Of a stretch of DNA of 56,186 bases, positions 7,809 through 16,999 are shown piece by piece. Source of the DNA: Bdellovibrionales bacterium (GTDB lineage Bacteria; Bdellovibrionota; FAC87; UBA2466); assembly GCA_005776395.1 (NCBI GenBank), contig SXPJ01000104.1:1-56186 (forward strand), written 5' to 3'. The position numbers and the translations under genes are program-made. The notes under the pieces were generated by a model. That model was not told the DNA's origin, made no database searches, and saw only the letters and a program-made list of their open reading frames with translations. The first letter of the stretch is position 1. Each line of letters begins with the position of its first letter.

Positions 7809-8939
7809 ATGTCAGACGACAGCAAAAAAAAACCATCAAAACAGACTTTTTTTAGAATTAATTCTCAGGGAGAGCTTAGCCGAACTGAAAAAAGTGCCCC
7901 CCATTCTGAAGAGCTGGAGCCGAAAAGTTTTACCGAATCCAAAAACTCACCTTTTGACAACTCTCCCACTGAAGTTAAACCCAAAGAGCCCACAATAGCC
8001 GAGTCTCAAATAGAAAACACTCACACTGGTGTTTTCCAAGAACCCAAAACATTCACAGCTCTTTCCACAAATGAGCCAGAGAAAAAATTAAATGTAGAAC
8101 CCTCTCTCTCCTTAGAAGATGGGCAAAAAGAGGTTCACGAGCCCTCGTCAATTCTAGCCTCGGAATCGGAAGAGGTTAACAAAGAGTCTAGTATTGAAGA
8201 GCTCTTTGATCTTGCTAACAAAGAAGAGATCCCCATCGAGCCATTGGATTCCAATTTAGAAAATAATATTTCTTCCACTTTCGCCCCTTCAAACCACGAC
8301 AATCTCGCCACTTTAAAAAATTATATCGTTCTAAAAGAAAAAGAGGTTGAAGATCTTAAAGAACAACAAAAACAGTATCAAAATGTTCTCTTAAAATTAA
8401 AAAGAACCCACTCTGAATTAAATCAAACCAACATGGATCTTCAACATGAACTAGAGGCTGCTAAAACAAATGAGCAATTAATCAAAACAGACCAGGTTCA
8501 TCTGCGCGAAAAACATGAAAACGAAATTGCAATTTTAAAAAATGACTTTGAACAGCAACAGCAACAAAATGGTTTTTTCCAGGAACAGCTCCAGGATCTT
8601 AATCGACAAAAAAATATCTGGAAAGAAAAGATTTCAGATGATTTAAAAAAGATTAAAATCAAGGAAAAGGAATTAGAAAATCGTTATGAGCTTCTAAAAA
8701 AAGATACTGAAACACTTTTAGATTCGAAAGATCAGCAGATTCTTGAGCTCAAGAAAAAGAGTGATGCTTTTGAACTAGAACTAGAATCTCTAGAGGAGCG
8801 ATTAAGAAGCGAATATGCCATACTTAATAGTATCAACAGTAAAAAACGAAGGCTCATCGAAACTTTAAAATTAGCTATTTCACTATTAGAGCAACTTGAC
8901 TCTTCAACTGAATCGGCTGAAGAACGCAAAATAGGATAA
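7809..8939 (+). CDS. long coiled-coil protein with disordered acidic N-terminus
   Basis: A 376-residue protein with no signal peptide or membrane segment. Residues 1 to about 165 are rich in Glu, Ser, Pro and Thr and look disordered. Residues about 170-365 are almost continuous heptad-like coiled coil (many Lys, Glu, Gln and Leu, including a run of glutamines near residue 250). The diguanylate cyclase gene starts 11 bp downstream, so the two are probably cotranscribed. A scaffold or polar-organising role next to a c-di-GMP enzyme is conceivable but not shown. I do not recognise a named family. Confidence 0.75.
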   Translation: MSDDSKKKPSKQTFFRINSQGELSRTEKSAPHSEELEPKSFTESKNSPFDNSPTEVKPKEPTIAESQIENTHTGVFQEPKTFTALSTNEPEKKLNVEPSLSLEDGQKEVHEPSSILASESEEVNKESSIEELFDLANKEEIPIEPLDSNLENNISSTFAPSNHDNLATLKNYIVLKEKEVEDLKEQQKQYQNVLLKLKRTHSELNQTNMDLQHELEAAKTNEQLIKTDQVHLREKHENEIAILKNDFEQQQQQNGFFQEQLQDLNRQKNIWKEKISDDLKKIKIKEKELENRYELLKKDTETLLDSKDQQILELKKKSDAFELELESLEERLRSEYAILNSINSKKRRLIETLKLAISLLEQLDSSTESAEERKIG

Positions 8940-8950
8940 CATCAACTCTT

Positions 8951-10372
8951 ATGAAAAGTATTGCGCACTCTTTTAACTATCCCACCCCTTCAGCAATTCC
9001 CAAGGTGGCTGTCTGGACTAAAGACCCTTTCTTAAAGAATTTATATCAACCTGAATTTGAAAATCACCCGATTAAATGGCATTGGGAAACACATCCAAAA
9101 AACTGGAAACTTCTTTTAAAAAAACAAAAACCTCAGTACCTACTCCTAGATCTGGAGCTAGTTGCAGAAAACCCAATACAAGCACTTCAGGAAATCAGAT
9201 CTTTATCACCTCTAACAAACATTATAGTGCTCTCTCATACCCATGATGTTCAAGTGGCGATCTCTGCGTTCAAAGCTGGAATATCAGATTATTACTTAAA
9301 ACCCACAAATCCAGAGACACTGCTCTATGCAGTCCAAAAGCTTATCAGTGAAAAGAGTCTAACCCCCCACGACCCCTTAATGCAGGCCGATATGCAGATG
9401 TTTAGTGTGACCCATCACATCAGCATTGCTGAATCAGATTCCAAGATGAGAGAACTAGCTATCCATCACCTGCTCACAATCTTTGATGCTCGTGGAGCCC
9501 TTTGGCTTTGTCCTGCGGATAAACAAAAGGCCTCCTCAAGCACCATGTATCAAATGATCGATGAAACCCAATTTGCAGTTGAACACTGGAATTTTCAATC
9601 CTCTCACGAGGCCCAAACTGAGTTAACCTATTTTCAAAATCAACACCCTCTTCTCATAAGAGATTCCTTTCACTCCCAATTAACCTCTCATCCCGAACAC
9701 TGGTTCCATGGGGACTCCGCTTGGATTCCTTTGAAAAACTCGTCAATGGGAGGGGTTCTTATTATTGGTATTAATCGTCAACTAAGTTTACAAATTGAAA
9801 GTCGAACGGAATTTCTTATTAGAAGCCTTGAGGTGTCCTTAGAAAACCACCGTAGATATATTGAAGCTAAACAATTAACCTACGTTGATGATCTGACAGG
9901 TCTATATAATCCGAGATTTTTAGACCACGCCCTAAATATTGCAATGGATTCTCTCAATAAAAAAGAAGAGGGATTCTGTATCCTATTTATCGATATCGAT
10001 AAATTCAAACAGGTTAATGATCAATACGGGCACCTTATTGGAAGCCAAATGCTTCTCCATGTGGGACGAGTTATCAAGAATGGTCTTAGAAACAGTGATC
10101 ACGTCTTTAGATACGGAGGAGATGAATTTATCGCCGTTCTCTACGACACCCACCTTGCCACTGCCCAGGAGATTGCCGAACGTGTTAGGAAAGCCACCGA
10201 AGCGAGAACTTTTAGGTTCCCTCATATAAATATCAAGATTACTCTTTCGATTGGAATAGCTAGATTCCCTGATCACGGGCAAGATAAAGGCACTATTATC
10301 TCAATGGCAGACAATGCAATGTATGCAAGTAAAAAACAGGGACGAAATCAGGTCATAGTGGCGGAGTCCTAA
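8951..10372 (+). CDS. diguanylate cyclase with receiver-like and GAF-like domains
   Basis: Makes c-di-GMP from two GTP. Residues 15-135 form a receiver-like domain with a candidate phospho-Asp (Asp67 in LLLDLEL) and the conserved Lys117-Pro. The acidic pair near the first strand is not obvious, so phosphorylation is uncertain. Residues about 155-300 resemble a GAF sensor. Residues about 308-473 are a GGDEF domain with DDLTGLYN, FIDIDKFK (metal and substrate) and an intact GGDEF (389-393). RNSD (380-383) lies exactly five residues before it, the position of the RxxD inhibitory site, so product feedback is expected. It sits between a coiled-coil gene and a metallophosphoesterase gene with 11- and 4-bp gaps. 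Confidence 0.93.
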   Translation: MKSIAHSFNYPTPSAIPKVAVWTKDPFLKNLYQPEFENHPIKWHWETHPKNWKLLLKKQKPQYLLLDLELVAENPIQALQEIRSLSPLTNIIVLSHTHDVQVAISAFKAGISDYYLKPTNPETLLYAVQKLISEKSLTPHDPLMQADMQMFSVTHHISIAESDSKMRELAIHHLLTIFDARGALWLCPADKQKASSSTMYQMIDETQFAVEHWNFQSSHEAQTELTYFQNQHPLLIRDSFHSQLTSHPEHWFHGDSAWIPLKNSSMGGVLIIGINRQLSLQIESRTEFLIRSLEVSLENHRRYIEAKQLTYVDDLTGLYNPRFLDHALNIAMDSLNKKEEGFCILFIDIDKFKQVNDQYGHLIGSQMLLHVGRVIKNGLRNSDHVFRYGGDEFIAVLYDTHLATAQEIAERVRKATEARTFRFPHINIKITLSIGIARFPDHGQDKGTIISMADNAMYASKKQGRNQVIVAES

Positions 10373-10376
10373 AGCC

Positions 10377-11453
10377 ATGACAAAATTAAAGCTTATTTTT
10401 TCTGACTTTCATCTTGGGAAGGGAAAAAGACTTCGTAACGGAGCTATGAACCCGCTCGAGGATTTTTTTCATGATCATCACTTTAAAGAATTTCTAGAAC
10501 ATTATACCCAAGCTCCCTATGAAGACTACGAGATTGAGCTCATTCTTAATGGAGACATTCTTAACCTTATTCAGATCGACTATCACGGCCACTTTACGAC
10601 AGTTATTACTGAATCGGTCTCCACAGCCAAATTACAGAGTATCATCGATGGCCATCCCGTTTTTTTTAATACCCTCAGAGATTTTCTAAACCATCCCAAG
10701 CGCAACCTCACCTATGTAGTTGGAAATCATGATCAGGAAATGCTTTGGTCTAGAACACGCCAACTTTTCGAAGGGGCCATTGGAAAAGAGATAAATTGGA
10801 AAAATACCTACTACCAGACCGATGGAATTCATGTCGAGCATGGGCATCAATACGAATCGGTAAATCGAGTCGATCCGACCCGCCTATTTCTAACCGATGG
10901 ACTACCCGAGCCTATCTTAAACTTACCCTGGGGTACGCTCTTCACAATCCAATTTATTGTAAGACTTAAACTCATTCGGCCTGCCGTCGATAAAGTACGT
11001 CCTTTCCGTCACTTTATATGGTGGAGTCTGTTCCATGACACTTGGATGTCCTTAGGACAGGGAATTAGATTATTCTTTTATTTTATCTCCACCCGATTCA
11101 GTAAGGTTCGATATCGTCAATCTAGTTTAATGTTAACTTTTAAAATTCTAAAAGAGGCCTCAGTTTTTCCGGATCTTAGTGATGCCGCTAAACGAATTTT
11201 GAGAAGTCCCGAACTTCACACTGTCATCTTCGGCCACACCCACGTCTATAAACAGATCCCTATTGGAGATGAGAAACAATACTTAAATACGGGCAGTTGG
11301 ACCGATATCATCTCAATGGATCTCGACAACTTTGCCCGCCGCTCTCGCCTCACCTATGTCCGTGTAGAGTATGATTCGAAAGGAAAAGCCATTCCTATGC
11401 TACGCCATTGGATAGGCCGCATTCCCATTGAAGATGATGCCTTTGGGTTATAA
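10377..11453 (+). CDS. calcineurin-like metallophosphoesterase
   Basis: All five metal-binding blocks of the family are present: SDFHLG (9-14), NGD (58-60), GNHD (116-119), HGHQYE (155-160) and FGHTH (285-289). Residues about 180-245 carry a hydrophobic insertion that could touch the membrane. The block spacing recalls LpxH/UDP-diacylglucosamine hydrolases, but the insertion makes the protein longer (358 residues) than LpxH, so I leave the substrate open. It follows the diguanylate cyclase gene by 4 bp. The first AUG, 12 bases after a GGAG, is the only sensible start. Confidence 0.88.
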   Translation: MTKLKLIFSDFHLGKGKRLRNGAMNPLEDFFHDHHFKEFLEHYTQAPYEDYEIELILNGDILNLIQIDYHGHFTTVITESVSTAKLQSIIDGHPVFFNTLRDFLNHPKRNLTYVVGNHDQEMLWSRTRQLFEGAIGKEINWKNTYYQTDGIHVEHGHQYESVNRVDPTRLFLTDGLPEPILNLPWGTLFTIQFIVRLKLIRPAVDKVRPFRHFIWWSLFHDTWMSLGQGIRLFFYFISTRFSKVRYRQSSLMLTFKILKEASVFPDLSDAAKRILRSPELHTVIFGHTHVYKQIPIGDEKQYLNTGSWTDIISMDLDNFARRSRLTYVRVEYDSKGKAIPMLRHWIGRIPIEDDAFGL

Positions 11454-11498
11454 TTCATGATGCCTCGAGTCTATTTCTTATTTTTTTCTACCAACCTT

Positions 11499-11527
11499 TT
11501 GTCAGATAGTTTTCTCTGACATATACT
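11499..11527 (+). promoter_or_regulatory. sigma-70-type secA promoter with a dyad across its spacer
   Basis: TTGTCA (11499-11504), a 17-base spacer and TATACT (11522-11527) match the consensus at five of six positions each. The secA start lies 45 bases downstream. TGTCAGA (11500-11506) and TCTGACA (11515-11521) form a perfect 7-bp inverted repeat from the -35 to the edge of the -10, a plausible operator. Confidence 0.7.
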
Positions 11528-11572
11528 GTGGAAATTTAGAGGTCCGCGTCAACTTTAATTTAGGGCTCATAT

Positions 11573-14095
11573 ATGATTGGAACTATTGCAAAAAAGATTT
11601 TCGGCAGTGCGAACGACAGAGAAATTAAACAACTTATTCCAAAAGTATTAGAAATTAATGCTCTGGAGCCCACCCTTTCAAAATTAACCGATGAAGGTTT
11701 GAGAAATAAAACTCTGGAGTTCAAACAAAAATTAGAACAAGGAGCCACTCTCAATGACATTCTTCCCGAAGCCTTTGCAGTGACTAGAGAAGCTGGAAAA
11801 CGTGTTCTCAACATGCGCCACTTCGACGTGCAACTCATTGGGGGCATGATCCTTCACAGCGGAAAAGTAGCAGAGATGCGAACCGGAGAGGGAAAAACTT
11901 TGGTAGCCACCTTGCCCGTTTATCTCAACGCCTTATCCGGTCAAGGGGTTCATGTCGTTACAGTTAATGATTATCTGGCTCGAAGGGACTCCGAATGGAT
12001 GGGTCAGCTATACAAATTCTTGGGTCTAACCGTGGGAACTATTGTTCATGGACTTAATGATTCTCAAAGACATGAGGCCTATCACGCTGACATCACTTAC
12101 GGTACAAATAATGAATTTGGATTTGATTATCTTCGGGATAATATGAAGTTTCGTCTCGAAGATTTCGTTCAAAAGCCCCTTAATTTTGCGATTGTAGATG
12201 AAGTTGACTCGATTCTAATCGACGAGGCACGGACCCCTTTAATTATCAGTGGTCCTACTGATGATAGTACCGATAAATATTATTTAATTAACTCCGTAAT
12301 CCCCATTTTACAAAATATCGAAGATTACACCATTGAAGAGAAATCCCGTAGTGCGGCTCTCACAGAATCGGGAGTTAATAAACTAGAGAAAGCTCTTCGC
12401 GTTTCTAACCTTTATGCCCCCGAACACATGGAGTTAGTTCACCATGTTCATCAAGCTCTAAAGGCTCACGCCATTTTTAAGCGAGATGTCGATTACGTGG
12501 TTAAAGAAGGGGAAGTGATTATTGTCGATGAGTTCACGGGTCGACTCATGCCAGGAAGACGTTATAGCGATGGCCTTCACCAAGCGCTCGAAGCTAAAGA
12601 GGGGGTGAACATCGAGAATGAAAATCAAACATTAGCTACGGTTACTTTTCAAAATTATTTCCGCATGTATAACAAGCTGGCCGGTATGACGGGAACTGCC
12701 GATACCGAAGCCACCGAGTTTAATGCTATCTACAAACTCGAGGTTTGTGTCATTCCTACCAATCGCTCAATGATTCGAGATGATCGCCAGGATGTTATCT
12801 ACAAAACAGCTAAGGCGAAATATTCGGCGGTCTGTGATGAACTCGAAGAGATGTTTAAGAAAAAACGGCCTGTACTCGTTGGAACTATCTCTATTGAGAA
12901 ATCCGAATACCTAAGTCAGATTCTTAAAAAAAGAGGGGTTCCTCACAACGTATTGAACGCTAAACAGCACGAACGGGAAGCTGACATTGTGGCTCAAGCC
13001 GGACAACCTGGATCTATCACCATTGCAACCAACATGGCCGGTCGGGGAACCGACATCGTGCTCGGCCCAGGCGTTAAAGAGATGGGGGGACTCCACATTC
13101 TAGGAACTGAACGTCACGAGTCTCGACGCATCGACAACCAACTACGAGGACGGGCTGGTCGTCAAGGGGATCCCGGATCCAGCCGTTTCTATTTATCCCT
13201 AGAAGATGATCTTTTACGAATCTTCCAAGGAGAAAAAATTAAGGGCTACATGGAAAGATTCAAAATGGAAGAGGATATTCCCATTGAATCCAGACTTATC
13301 TCTAAAGCTATTGAAAATGCCCAAAAAAAGGTTGAAGGGCACAACTACGATATTCGTAAACACCTACTAGAATATGACGATGTTTTGAACAAACAGAGAG
13401 AAGTTATTTATGAGCTAAGAAGACTCATCTTAAAAGGCGAAAATACCAAGGCATTAATCTCAGATATTGTTCGAGAACAGATAGAAGGGAGCTGTGATAC
13501 TTTTGCCTCCACCAAAACCACCACAGAGTGGAATACACAATCAATTCTTGAGTCGTTAATCACTCTTTTCGATAAAACACTTGGTTTTACGGAAGAGACT
13601 TTAAAACTGATCGATGGAAAAGAGGCCTTGGTCACTGAAATCTGCAAAAGAGCTCAAGAACTCTACAATGACCGAGAAAAACAAATGAGCTTGGAGGTCA
13701 TGCGCCAACTTGAGCAAATGATCTACTTAGGTTCTATCGATCAACTCTGGAAAGATCACCTTCTTAACATGGACCACTTAAAAGAAGGGGTTGGACTACG
13801 CGGATACGGGCAAAAGGACCCCTTGGTTGAGTATAAAAAAGAGGGGTTCACACTATTTAAGTTAATGGACGAACAGGTAAAAATGGATGTCATTACAAAG
13901 CTGTATCGTGTCCAGGTTACTCGAGAGGAAGAGGTCCAAGATCTCCAACCTAAAGAACAACCCATGCAGTTTTTTCATGGAGCTGAAGAGGAGAGCGAAC
14001 TTCAACCCTCAATTCGAACAGAAGATAAAGTAGGAAGAAATGACCCCTGCCCCTGTGGGAGTGGAAAAAAATACAAAAAATGTCACGGAGGATAA
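11573..14095 (+). CDS. secA: preprotein translocase ATPase SecA
   Basis: The motor that drives unfolded proteins through SecYEG. It is full length (840 residues). It has Walker A MRTGEGKT (102-109), the DEVD Walker B box (209-212), [12 protein letters not shown], the GTDIVLG and [13 protein letters not shown] helicase motifs, and a C-terminal SEC-C zinc motif (residues 820-840, CPCGSG...KKCH) that binds SecB or ribosomes. It has its own promoter upstream. The downstream gene uses a ribosome site inside the last codons of secA, so the two are translationally linked. Confidence 0.99.
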   Translation: MIGTIAKKIFGSANDREIKQLIPKVLEINALEPTLSKLTDEGLRNKTLEFKQKLEQGATLNDILPEAFAVTREAGKRVLNMRHFDVQLIGGMILHSGKVAEMRTGEGKTLVATLPVYLNALSGQGVHVVTVNDYLARRDSEWMGQLYKFLGLTVGTIVHGLNDSQRHEAYHADITYGTNNEFGFDYLRDNMKFRLEDFVQKPLNFAIVDEVDSILIDEARTPLIISGPTDDSTDKYYLINSVIPILQNIEDYTIEEKSRSAALTESGVNKLEKALRVSNLYAPEHMELVHHVHQALKAHAIFKRDVDYVVKEGEVIIVDEFTGRLMPGRRYSDGLHQALEAKEGVNIENENQTLATVTFQNYFRMYNKLAGMTGTADTEATEFNAIYKLEVCVIPTNRSMIRDDRQDVIYKTAKAKYSAVCDELEEMFKKKRPVLVGTISIEKSEYLSQILKKRGVPHNVLNAKQHEREADIVAQAGQPGSITIATNMAGRGTDIVLGPGVKEMGGLHILGTERHESRRIDNQLRGRAGRQGDPGSSRFYLSLEDDLLRIFQGEKIKGYMERFKMEEDIPIESRLISKAIENAQKKVEGHNYDIRKHLLEYDDVLNKQREVIYELRRLILKGENTKALISDIVREQIEGSCDTFASTKTTTEWNTQSILESLITLFDKTLGFTEETLKLIDGKEALVTEICKRAQELYNDREKQMSLEVMRQLEQMIYLGSIDQLWKDHLLNMDHLKEGVGLRGYGQKDPLVEYKKEGFTLFKLMDEQVKMDVITKLYRVQVTREEEVQDLQPKEQPMQFFHGAEEESELQPSIRTEDKVGRNDPCPCGSGKKYKKCHGG

Positions 14096-14098
14096 CCT

Positions 14099-14788
14099 TT
14101 GTTTTCTACATGTCCAAGTTGCTTAACTCAGATTTTGCATGATGATGGAATTAACCAATTACGCTGCGAATGCGGAAATCACTTTAGCCCGTTTTTAGAT
14201 GCAACTCCAACTCTAGGGGCAGATTCCAATTCTCCTCTAATGGCCATGGGAGAAAAACATACCTTTACCGGAGTCCCTGTAATTTCAGAGGTAGAGAATC
14301 CTTCATCCGATGTCGCTGCCGGCACACCCACTTTTTCTGACTATTCCGAAAGTGAAGCAGCTTTCGCTGAGTTGAGAAGTTTTGGTGAAGATTTAGGAAG
14401 TTTAGAAATAGATTCTCAGGTTAAGCCCACGCCAAAAGTTCCAATAGAAACTGAAACAAGCCTTCCTTCAACGCCTAATTCGACTCCTATAGTAACCACA
14501 GCGCAGTCTAAGATCAGTAGTGTTGAAGTAGGTTTTCCCAATTGCCTTATTACTGCAGGAGATCAATTATCCGGTTATGAAATTGAGGCCTTCTTGCCCC
14601 CAATTTCAATTTGGTGCTCGACGGCCGTTGAAACTGAGGATCCGCTTAAAGGGGCTCATGAAATACTTTCACAAAGAGCTAGTCACATTGGAGCTAACGG
14701 GGTTGTATCGGTCCGTTGGTCATTTACTCCAGATGGCTCACGGATTCTTTTGACAGGAACACCCGTTAAATGTCGAAAACAAAGTTAA
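14099..14788 (+). CDS. zinc-ribbon protein with YbjQ-like C-terminal domain
   Basis: A 229-residue protein starting at TTG, chosen because a perfect GGAGG in the last codons of secA lies about seven bases upstream and no better start exists. Residues 1-30 form a short zinc ribbon (Cys5, Cys8, Cys23, Cys25). Residues about 35-150 are low-complexity and acidic. Residues about 160-229 resemble the YbjQ/UPF0145 domain: a helix with GAHEILSQRASHIGANG, then a strand ending in GTPVKC. The role of that domain is not well established. It overlaps rsmD by 19 bp. Gene call strong, domain call moderate. Confidence 0.65.
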   Translation: MFSTCPSCLTQILHDDGINQLRCECGNHFSPFLDATPTLGADSNSPLMAMGEKHTFTGVPVISEVENPSSDVAAGTPTFSDYSESEAAFAELRSFGEDLGSLEIDSQVKPTPKVPIETETSLPSTPNSTPIVTTAQSKISSVEVGFPNCLITAGDQLSGYEIEAFLPPISIWCSTAVETEDPLKGAHEILSQRASHIGANGVVSVRWSFTPDGSRILLTGTPVKCRKQS

Positions 14789-15315
14789 CTAGATCTTCTA
14801 AGCCCCTTATTAATGAGGTAAGACCCATTGGGGCCCGAGTCCTTAAAAGCGCTATAGATAGTTTAAGGCCCTATCTGTTTGAAGCCTCTGTACTAGATCT
14901 TTTTGCAGGCCAGGGAAGATTTGGAATTACTACAAGCGAAGAGGGGATCTCTTGCGTTACCTTTGTGGAGAAAGATCGTCAGACCACTTCAGAGCTTAGG
15001 TCTTTTGTGAGCGGACGGCAGTTTCCAAAAAATGTAAAAGCCACCATCTTGTGTCAGGATGTATTTACTTTTTTAGAAAACTCTAAAGAAACATTTGATG
15101 TTGTTTTCGCCGATCCCCCTTTTCCTCTTTGGAATAAAGACTTCGAAAACCGTCTATTTACAGCTGTAATTAAAGCGTTAAAACCTGGCTCTATTTTTCT
15201 TGTGAAACACCCTAGCCGAATGTTACCCTGCTCTCAATTAGGTGAATTAACTCAGATGAAATTAAGCGATTTTGGCGAATCGAGACTCATTTATTTTAAA
15301 TATGAAGCTCAGTAA
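14770..15315 (+). CDS. rsmD: 16S rRNA (guanine966-N2)-methyltransferase RsmD
   Basis: SAM-dependent enzyme that methylates G966 of 16S rRNA. It shows RPIGARVLKSAID near the N-terminus (usual form RPT...R...FN), motif I DLFAGQGRFG (43-52) and the catalytic DPPF (115-118). Its length (181) is normal. It is encoded next to coaD, the standard pairing in many bacteria. It overlaps the YbjQ-like gene by 19 bp and coaD by 14 bp. Confidence 0.92.
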   Translation: MSKTKLTRSSKPLINEVRPIGARVLKSAIDSLRPYLFEASVLDLFAGQGRFGITTSEEGISCVTFVEKDRQTTSELRSFVSGRQFPKNVKATILCQDVFTFLENSKETFDVVFADPPFPLWNKDFENRLFTAVIKALKPGSIFLVKHPSRMLPCSQLGELTQMKLSDFGESRLIYFKYEAQ

Positions 15316-15814
15316 ACAAAACACACTCAAAAAAACTTCACTCCATCGAGCTATCTATCCAGGAACTTTTGATCCCATCACCAATGGGCATGTTGATCTC
15401 ATCACTCGTTCATTATCGATATTCGATGAGGTGATTATCTTAATCGCCCCTTCTAGCAAAAAACCGATTTTTACTCCCGCAGAGAGAGTGAAACTTATCA
15501 CGCAATGCTTTAAAAATGACCCTCGTATTAAGGTGGATATCATCGAAGGGCTACTAGCCGATTACGCAAAAAAAGTTAGAGTCAATGTAGTTCTCAGAGG
15601 GCTTAGAGCTATTTCAGATTTTGAATACGAGTTTCAGATGGCAACTATGAATAAACGACTCCATCCGGGACTTGAAACTTTCTTTCTCATGGCATCGGAA
15701 AGTAATTTTTTTGTAAACTCAACCTTGGTAAAAGAGGTTGTTTCTCATAACGGAGACATCTCTTCTTTAGTTCCCCCCCATGTTGAAAAAAGCCTTAAGG
15801 AAAAACTATGCTAA
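15302..15814 (+). CDS. coaD: phosphopantetheine adenylyltransferase CoaD
   Basis: Fourth step of coenzyme A synthesis: ATP plus 4'-phosphopantetheine gives dephospho-CoA. It has GTFDPITNGH (21-30), VLRGLRAISDFEYE and NSTLVKEV, all family signatures. I prefer the ATG at 15302 to a TTG at 15272 because family members begin shortly before the first strand; this gives 170 residues, close to normal. It overlaps rsmD upstream and the aminotransferase gene by 7 bp downstream. Confidence 0.95.
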   Translation: MKLSKQNTLKKTSLHRAIYPGTFDPITNGHVDLITRSLSIFDEVIILIAPSSKKPIFTPAERVKLITQCFKNDPRIKVDIIEGLLADYAKKVRVNVVLRGLRAISDFEYEFQMATMNKRLHPGLETFFLMASESNFFVNSTLVKEVVSHNGDISSLVPPHVEKSLKEKLC

Positions 15815-16989
15815 AAATTGCTAATCGAGTCAGCTCACTCAAATCCAGTAGCATCATGGAGATCTCGGCCAGAGCAGCTCAATTAAAAGCTCAAGGTCAC
15901 GAAGTTATTAGCCTTGCAGCAGGAGAGCCAGACTTTAATACCCCTGAACCCATTCAAGCTGCAGTCACGGCTGCGATGAAGGAGGGGATCACAAAATACA
16001 CTCCAGCCCCAGGTTTTCAAAAGCTACGAGAGGCCATCGCTAAAATGGTTTCCACTGAAAATGGTTTTCCGGTAGATCCTGAAGAGGTTTTAGTGACTAG
16101 CGGAGCAAAACACGGCCTTTATTTAGCTCTCCAATGTTTAGTGGATCCAGGAGAAGCTATTCTTATACCCACTCCATCCTGGGTCAGTTATCGTCCTATG
16201 ATTGATCTCGCTGGAGCCTCAGTTATCCCTCTGCCTCTGTATGAAGAGGATGGTTATCGTCCTAATATAGAGCGCTGGAAGGGAATGGCGATTCCGCCTA
16301 ATGCCAAGGGGATCATCATTAATAGTCCTAATAACCCCACAGGGGTAGTTTACAGTCGAGAAGAGTTGGTCAAACTCACAGGATGGGCTCTCCAAAGAAA
16401 TCTTTGGATTATCTCAGATGAGATTTATGAAAAAATTATCTATGATAATTTGACTCACACCAGTATTGCAGCCCTCGGACCTGAAGCCAAGAAGGCCTCC
16501 ATTACTATAAGCGGATTTTCAAAAAGTTACGCTATGACCGGTTGGAGATTTGGCTGGGCAATCGCCGACAAACCTTTTGTAGCAAAAATGGCAGCACTCC
16601 AAAGTCAAAGTAATAGCCATGTAACTAGCTTTGTTCAATGGGCCGCATTAACTGCCTGTACACTTTCTCCATCCATTGGCGCTTCAATGGTAGCTGAATT
16701 TGATCAGCGACGTCGTTACTGCATGGAGCGACTCGACAAACTATCGCCTCATCTCACCTACACTCGCCCCACTGGAGCCTTTTATATTTTTATTAATTTA
16801 TCTAAATGGCTACTGGCACACAAAATGACCGACTTGGAGTTTTGTAAGGAGCTCTTAGACAAAGAATATGTGGGAGCAGTTCCAGGTTCTTCTTTCGGCA
16901 AAGAGCACTCAATAAGAATCAGTTATGCTACGAATATTGAAAACTTAAAAAAAGCTTTCGATAGAATTGAAGCTTATTTAAACCGCTAA
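15808..16989 (+). CDS. class I aminotransferase, aspartate aminotransferase type
   Basis: PLP enzyme of 393 residues, most like subgroup Ib aspartate aminotransferases. It has the AGEPDF N-terminal substrate loop, NNPTG (175-179), SDEIYE and the PLP-binding Lys239 in SGFSKSYAMTGWRFG. The likely reaction is aspartate plus 2-oxoglutarate to oxaloacetate plus glutamate, although related enzymes also act on prephenate or aromatic amino acids. It is last in the secA-coaD run and ends 11 bp from a convergent gene. Confidence 0.92.
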   Translation: MLKIANRVSSLKSSSIMEISARAAQLKAQGHEVISLAAGEPDFNTPEPIQAAVTAAMKEGITKYTPAPGFQKLREAIAKMVSTENGFPVDPEEVLVTSGAKHGLYLALQCLVDPGEAILIPTPSWVSYRPMIDLAGASVIPLPLYEEDGYRPNIERWKGMAIPPNAKGIIINSPNNPTGVVYSREELVKLTGWALQRNLWIISDEIYEKIIYDNLTHTSIAALGPEAKKASITISGFSKSYAMTGWRFGWAIADKPFVAKMAALQSQSNSHVTSFVQWAALTACTLSPSIGASMVAEFDQRRRYCMERLDKLSPHLTYTRPTGAFYIFINLSKWLLAHKMTDLEFCKELLDKEYVGAVPGSSFGKEHSIRISYATNIENLKKAFDRIEAYLNR

Positions 16990-16999
16990 GTTTAAATAC

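Noticed and set aside
7628-7855. 75-codon open frame upstream of the coiled-coil gene
   Set aside because: It overlaps the coiled-coil gene start in another frame and spans the GC-rich repeat patch; no protein signal.
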